A stretch of DNA of 64,000 nt from Streptomyces sp. CB09001 (GTDB taxonomy: Bacteria; Actinomycetota; Actinomycetes; Streptomycetales; Streptomycetaceae). This document shows, piece by piece, positions 61,548-64,000 of the stretch; within the stretch, counting starts at the first letter, position 1; each line of letters starts with the position of its first letter. Under the pieces are notes generated by a model. The model did not search any database, was not told where the DNA came from, and saw nothing but the letters and a program-made list of their open reading frames with translations. The position numbers and the translations under genes were made by a program. The stretch spans positions 3,100,001 through 3,164,000 of the forward strand of contig NZ_CP026730.1 in assembly GCF_003369795.1 (NCBI RefSeq). Direction: 5' to 3'.

Positions 61548-62786
61548 GCGGGGCTTCCGCCCCGAGCTCCCCGGGGTCTGCTCCAGCGGTCGGTGACGGC
61601 CGACCCGGGCGGCGTCGGCCGCCCGGGTACCCTCCGTCCAGCCGGCCTCGTCCGCGGCGCCGCGCAGACGGGTCGTGGTCGTCTCCGGGAACATGCGCTC
61701 CATCCGGTCGGTGACCGCGGCCTCGCGGGAGGCGAGCACCGGCAGGAGGTCCGCGTCCGCCGCCCCCGCCGTGGCGGATTCCTCGGCCGCTTCCGTGGCC
61801 GCCTCTGTTGCCGCTTCCGTGGCCGCTTTCGTGGCCGCTTCCACCGCGGCCCGCAGCCTGGCGCCCGCGCGGTGGGCGTAGGCGGCGAGGAACGACTGCC
61901 GGAAGGTCTTGGTGCGCTTGCGTCCGCCGGCCCGCTGGCCGGCCTCCGCCTTCGTCATCGCCGCCTCGGCCTGCACCAGCAGGGAGGTGTAGAGGAGTTC
62001 GACCGCCTCCAGGTCGGCCTCGAAACCGACGACGGTGGAGAAGCCGAAGGGCTCGTTCCACACCGCCCTGCAGTGGTTGGCGTCGGCCACCGCGTCCAGC
62101 AGCACGGCCTTGGCCTGCTCGTAGGGCGGCTCCACCCCGATCCGGCAGGCCCCCGGTGTGTCGGGCGAGGACGCGTGTCCGTGCGCCTGCGCGGCCAGCA
62201 GGGCCTCGTCGACGCTGTGCCGCGCCATCAGCTCCTGTGCCTTCCCGCTCAGCGCCTCCGCCTCCTCCGGATACCCGGTCGCCTCCGCCTTGGCGAGCAG
62301 CGCGCGGATGCGGGCGAGGGCCCGGGACTCCGGCCGCCTCTCCCGGTCCCGACGCGGCACCTCCCCCGCCTCCAGGGGTTCGAGGCCGGGCAGCCGCAGC
62401 AGCAGGCGGTACAGCTCCAGCACGGTGGTGGCGTACGAGAAGCGGTCGGTGCGGGGCGCCGTCGTGCCATCCGCATCCGCCACGTCGTCGAGCTGCGCGG
62501 CCCAGCGGGGCCCTCGGGCACGGTCGTTCGGCGCCTGGGCTCGGATCAGCGCGGCCACCAGCCGTACGTGCACGTCGCCGAGTTCGCGTCGCACGATCCG
62601 TACGAGGTCGGCGGGCTGCCAGCCGCGACGCCAGGCCGTGGCCACGAACTCCTCGCCGCGCCGGGCCAGTTCCGCGTCCGCCGCCGGATCGGCTGCGAGC
62701 AGCGAGGCCGCGGCGTCCAGGGCGTCGTCGGCGGTGGCGTACAGGGCGGTCTCGAAGGCACGGTCGACGGTGCGGGGCGTACTCAC
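61506..62786 (-). CDS. DUF2786 domain protein
   Basis: A 426-residue protein from the GTG at 62786. The DUF2786 motif is SRALARIRALLAKAEATGYPEEAEALSGKAQELMARHSVDEALL in the middle, followed by a DUF7168-like domain (YEQAKAVLLDAVADANHCRAVWN, VVGFEADLEAVELLYTSLLVQAEAAM, KTFRQSFLAAYAHRAGARLRAA). The N-terminal part (ELARRGEEFVATAWRRGWQPADLVRIVRREL) is helical. A short AATE-type repeat (TKAATEAATEAATEAAEE) interrupts the C-terminal region. Such proteins are associated with zincin-like SprT/phage genes elsewhere, but no function is proven. Confidence 0.85.
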   Translation of the reverse strand: MSTPRTVDRAFETALYATADDALDAAASLLAADPAADAELARRGEEFVATAWRRGWQPADLVRIVRRELGDVHVRLVAALIRAQAPNDRARGPRWAAQLDDVADADGTTAPRTDRFSYATTVLELYRLLLRLPGLEPLEAGEVPRRDRERRPESRALARIRALLAKAEATGYPEEAEALSGKAQELMARHSVDEALLAAQAHGHASSPDTPGACRIGVEPPYEQAKAVLLDAVADANHCRAVWNEPFGFSTVVGFEADLEAVELLYTSLLVQAEAAMTKAEAGQRAGGRKRTKTFRQSFLAAYAHRAGARLRAAVEAATKAATEAATEAATEAAEESATAGAADADLLPVLASREAAVTDRMERMFPETTTTRLRGAADEAGWTEGTRAADAARVGRHRPLEQTPGSSGRKPRSGTDAGGRQSRRQ

Positions 62787-62840
62787 CCGGCGATGGTGCC
62801 ACGACCGCCGGACCCGTCCCACTCCGCGGATTCCGGGCAC

Positions 62841-62895
62841 CGAGGACTGTCAACCGACAGTTGACAGTCCTCGGGGGGCAACCTACGGTTGACAC
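62841..62895 (+). promoter_or_regulatory. Leaderless promoter with 14-bp operator palindrome
   Basis: Arms at 62841-62854 and 62860-62873 (half site GTTGACAGTCCTCG) are perfect with a 5-base spacer. The right arm contains TTGACA (62861-62866), and TACGGT (62884-62889) lies 17 bases on, so transcription should start at about the A of the ATG at 62896. A third GGTTGACAC half site covers 62888-62895. Confidence 0.78.
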
Positions 62896-63696
62896 ATGAC
62901 GACGAACCCGAGCATCACGTCATCCGTACGCCTCGACGAACTCATCACCGCGATCAAGAAGGTGCATCCGGAGCCGCTGGAACAGCTCCAGGACGCCGTC
63001 ATCGCCGGCGAGCACCTCGGCGAGGTGGCCGACCATCTCATCGGCCACTTCGTGGACCAGGCCCGGCGTTCGGGCGCGTCCTGGACGGACATCGGCAAGA
63101 GCATGGGCGTCACCCGGCAGGCGGCGCAGAAGCGCTTCGTGACCAAGGAGTCGGCCGACCTGGACGCGAGCCAGGGCTTCAGCCGCTACACGCCCCGCGC
63201 GCGCAACGTCGTGATGACCGCCCACAACGCGGCCAAGACCGCGGGCAGCACCGAGGGCCTGCCCGAACACCTCGTCCTCGGCCTGGTCACCGAGCGCGAG
63301 AGCCTCTCCGCCAAGGCGATCGCCGCACAGGGCGTGACCCTGGACGCGATCCGCGAGGCGGCGACCGCGGCGCTCCCGCCGGCCGCCGCGGAGGTCCCGG
63401 AGCTGGTGCCCTACGGCGCCGCGGCCAAGAAGGTCCTCGAACTCACCTTCCGCGAGGCCCTGCGCCTCGGCCACAACTACATCGGCACGGAACACATCCT
63501 GCTCGCCCTGCTGGAGCACGAGCACGGCGAGGGCGTGCTGAGCGGGCTCGGCCTCGACAAGGAGGCGACGGAGCGGTACGTCGTCGACGCGGTGGCGGAG
63601 TTCATCCACCTCACCGAGAAGGCCGAGAAGACCGAGGCGAGGGGGGCGAGCGAGGCGAGCGGGGACGGCGGGGGCGGGTCCACCGGGGAAGCCTGA
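62896..63696 (+). CDS. Clp N-domain protein with internal helix-turn-helix
   Basis: A 266-residue protein. Residues ~12-82 contain a helix-turn-helix (ASWTDIGKSMGVTRQAAQKRF, 61-81). Residues ~93-235 form two Clp-N repeats (FSRYTPRARNVVMTAHNAAK … HLVLGLV and [36 protein letters not shown]), the same fold as the start of ClpC. There is no AAA+ domain. The tail is Gly/Ser-rich. It may bind DNA and respond to ClpC substrates or adaptors. The promoter overlaps a perfect palindrome that this HTH could recognise. Confidence 0.9.
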   Translation: MTTNPSITSSVRLDELITAIKKVHPEPLEQLQDAVIAGEHLGEVADHLIGHFVDQARRSGASWTDIGKSMGVTRQAAQKRFVTKESADLDASQGFSRYTPRARNVVMTAHNAAKTAGSTEGLPEHLVLGLVTERESLSAKAIAAQGVTLDAIREAATAALPPAAAEVPELVPYGAAAKKVLELTFREALRLGHNYIGTEHILLALLEHEHGEGVLSGLGLDKEATERYVVDAVAEFIHLTEKAEKTEARGASEASGDGGGGSTGEA

Positions 63697-63707
63697 GCGA
63701 GCCACCA

Positions 63708-63803
63708 GGCGACAGCCGTGGCGACGACCGTGGCGACAGCCGTGGCGACAGCCGTGGCGACAGCCGTGGCGACAGCCGTGGCGACGGCCGTGGCGACGGC
63801 TGT
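63708..63803. repeat. 12-bp tandem repeat, eight copies
   Basis: Eight contiguous units of GGCGACAGCCGT run from 63708 to 63803; units 2, 7 and 8 have one or two substitutions. It fills most of the gap between the Clp-N/HTH gene and the polymerase-like gene. Confidence 0.93.
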
Positions 63804-63831
63804 TGTCAGACCCGCCTGCGACACTCGCGAC

Positions 63832-64000
63832 ATGGCCGAGAGGTGGGCGCTCGCGGTGGCCGAGGGCGGTGGCGTGGAGGTCGCCCCCCTCGGCCCCGAC
63901 GGGCTGCCCGCCGGCCCCGTGCGGCGGGAGCCCGGCCTGGCCGAGGCCGTCCGGGCCAGGCCGGACGTCGCGCGCTGGGTGTGGCGGTCCACCGCCGAGA
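63832..64000 (+). CDS. DNA polymerase I-like 3'-5' exonuclease/polymerase, N-terminal end (partial)
   Basis: The frame from the ATG at 63832 is open to the end of the window (56 residues). MAERWALAVAEGGGVEVAPL, then GPDGLPAGPVRREPGLAEAVRARPDVARWVWRSTAE agrees, from memory, with the start of the Streptomyces bifunctional 3'-5' exonuclease/DNA polymerase that is separate from PolA (SCO3434-type). The catalytic domains lie beyond the window. No ribosome binding site of note is visible. Confidence 0.7.
   Translation, partial: MAERWALAVAEGGGVEVAPLGPDGLPAGPVRREPGLAEAVRARPDVARWVWRSTAE

Overview
The window is high-GC chromosomal DNA (third codon positions almost always G or C, frequent GTG starts, many 4-base start/stop overlaps) from a Streptomyces species. 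The gene order clpC, lsr2, coaX-nadC-nadB-panC, fol cluster-ftsH-hpt-tilS, ppa, tipA and the zinc-independent ribosomal protein divergon agrees, from memory, with the core chromosome of S. coelicolor around SCO3373 to SCO3434. TipA with its thiostrepton promoter is a Streptomyces hallmark. I saw no rRNA, tRNA, CRISPR array or insertion sequence.

Layout. 1-3.2 kb: end of a HAD acid phosphatase and a 1009-residue NACHT/STAND NTPase, closed off from clpC by a strong bidirectional terminator. 3.3-9.5 kb: clpC, a primpol-like small protein, lsr2, argA, a BlaI-type regulator and two small genes. 9.5-9.95 kb: a block of dispersed and tandem repeats. 9.95-15.9 kb: an operon read leftwards (Rossmann/DUF2520 protein with collagen-like tail, panC, nadB, nadC, coaX) for pantothenate/CoA and NAD synthesis, coupled by overlapping stops and starts. 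16-21.5 kb: a PLP lyase, an ArsR-type regulator with a palindromic operator, a TmrB-like kinase and a LuxR two-component pair. 21.7-30.7 kb: a MidA-type methyltransferase overlapping an orphan nuoD, two bPH2-domain membrane proteins, a coiled-coil membrane protein, an esterase and an MprF/LysX-like lysyltransferase. 30.7-31.4 kb: a second repeat block, in part an inverted copy of the first.

31.4-42.9 kb: folate genes (folP, folB, folK, folE) with ftsH, hpt, tilS, a zinc protease, dacB and ppa. 43-53.9 kb: ThrE-type exporter, DedA protein, YbjQ protein, tipA, CPBP protease, glutamate decarboxylase, TetR/ketopantoate reductase pair, and a PadR-controlled ABC exporter. 54-58.3 kb: an accessory patch with a decayed toxin-antitoxin pair, an aldehyde dehydrogenase and an XRE/HATPase/DUF397 triad with matched repeats upstream of two of its genes; a decayed XRE/DUF397 remnant also lies at 49.5-49.8 kb. 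58.4-60.9 kb: a Zur-box-centred divergon of Cys-free ribosomal protein paralogues and a CobW-like protein. 60.9-64 kb: lipoprotein, DUF2786 protein, a Clp-N/HTH protein from an apparently leaderless promoter, a 12-bp tandem array and the start of a DNA polymerase I-like gene.

The most interesting items are the NACHT protein, the MidA/orphan NuoD overlap, the 91-bp inverted-repeat-ended dispersed element, the mirrored TGCA-rich sites in the XRE/DUF397 island, the operator and leaderless promoter of the Clp-N/HTH gene, the P-loop-less CobW protein in the Zur regulon, and several well-defined operators in divergent promoters.
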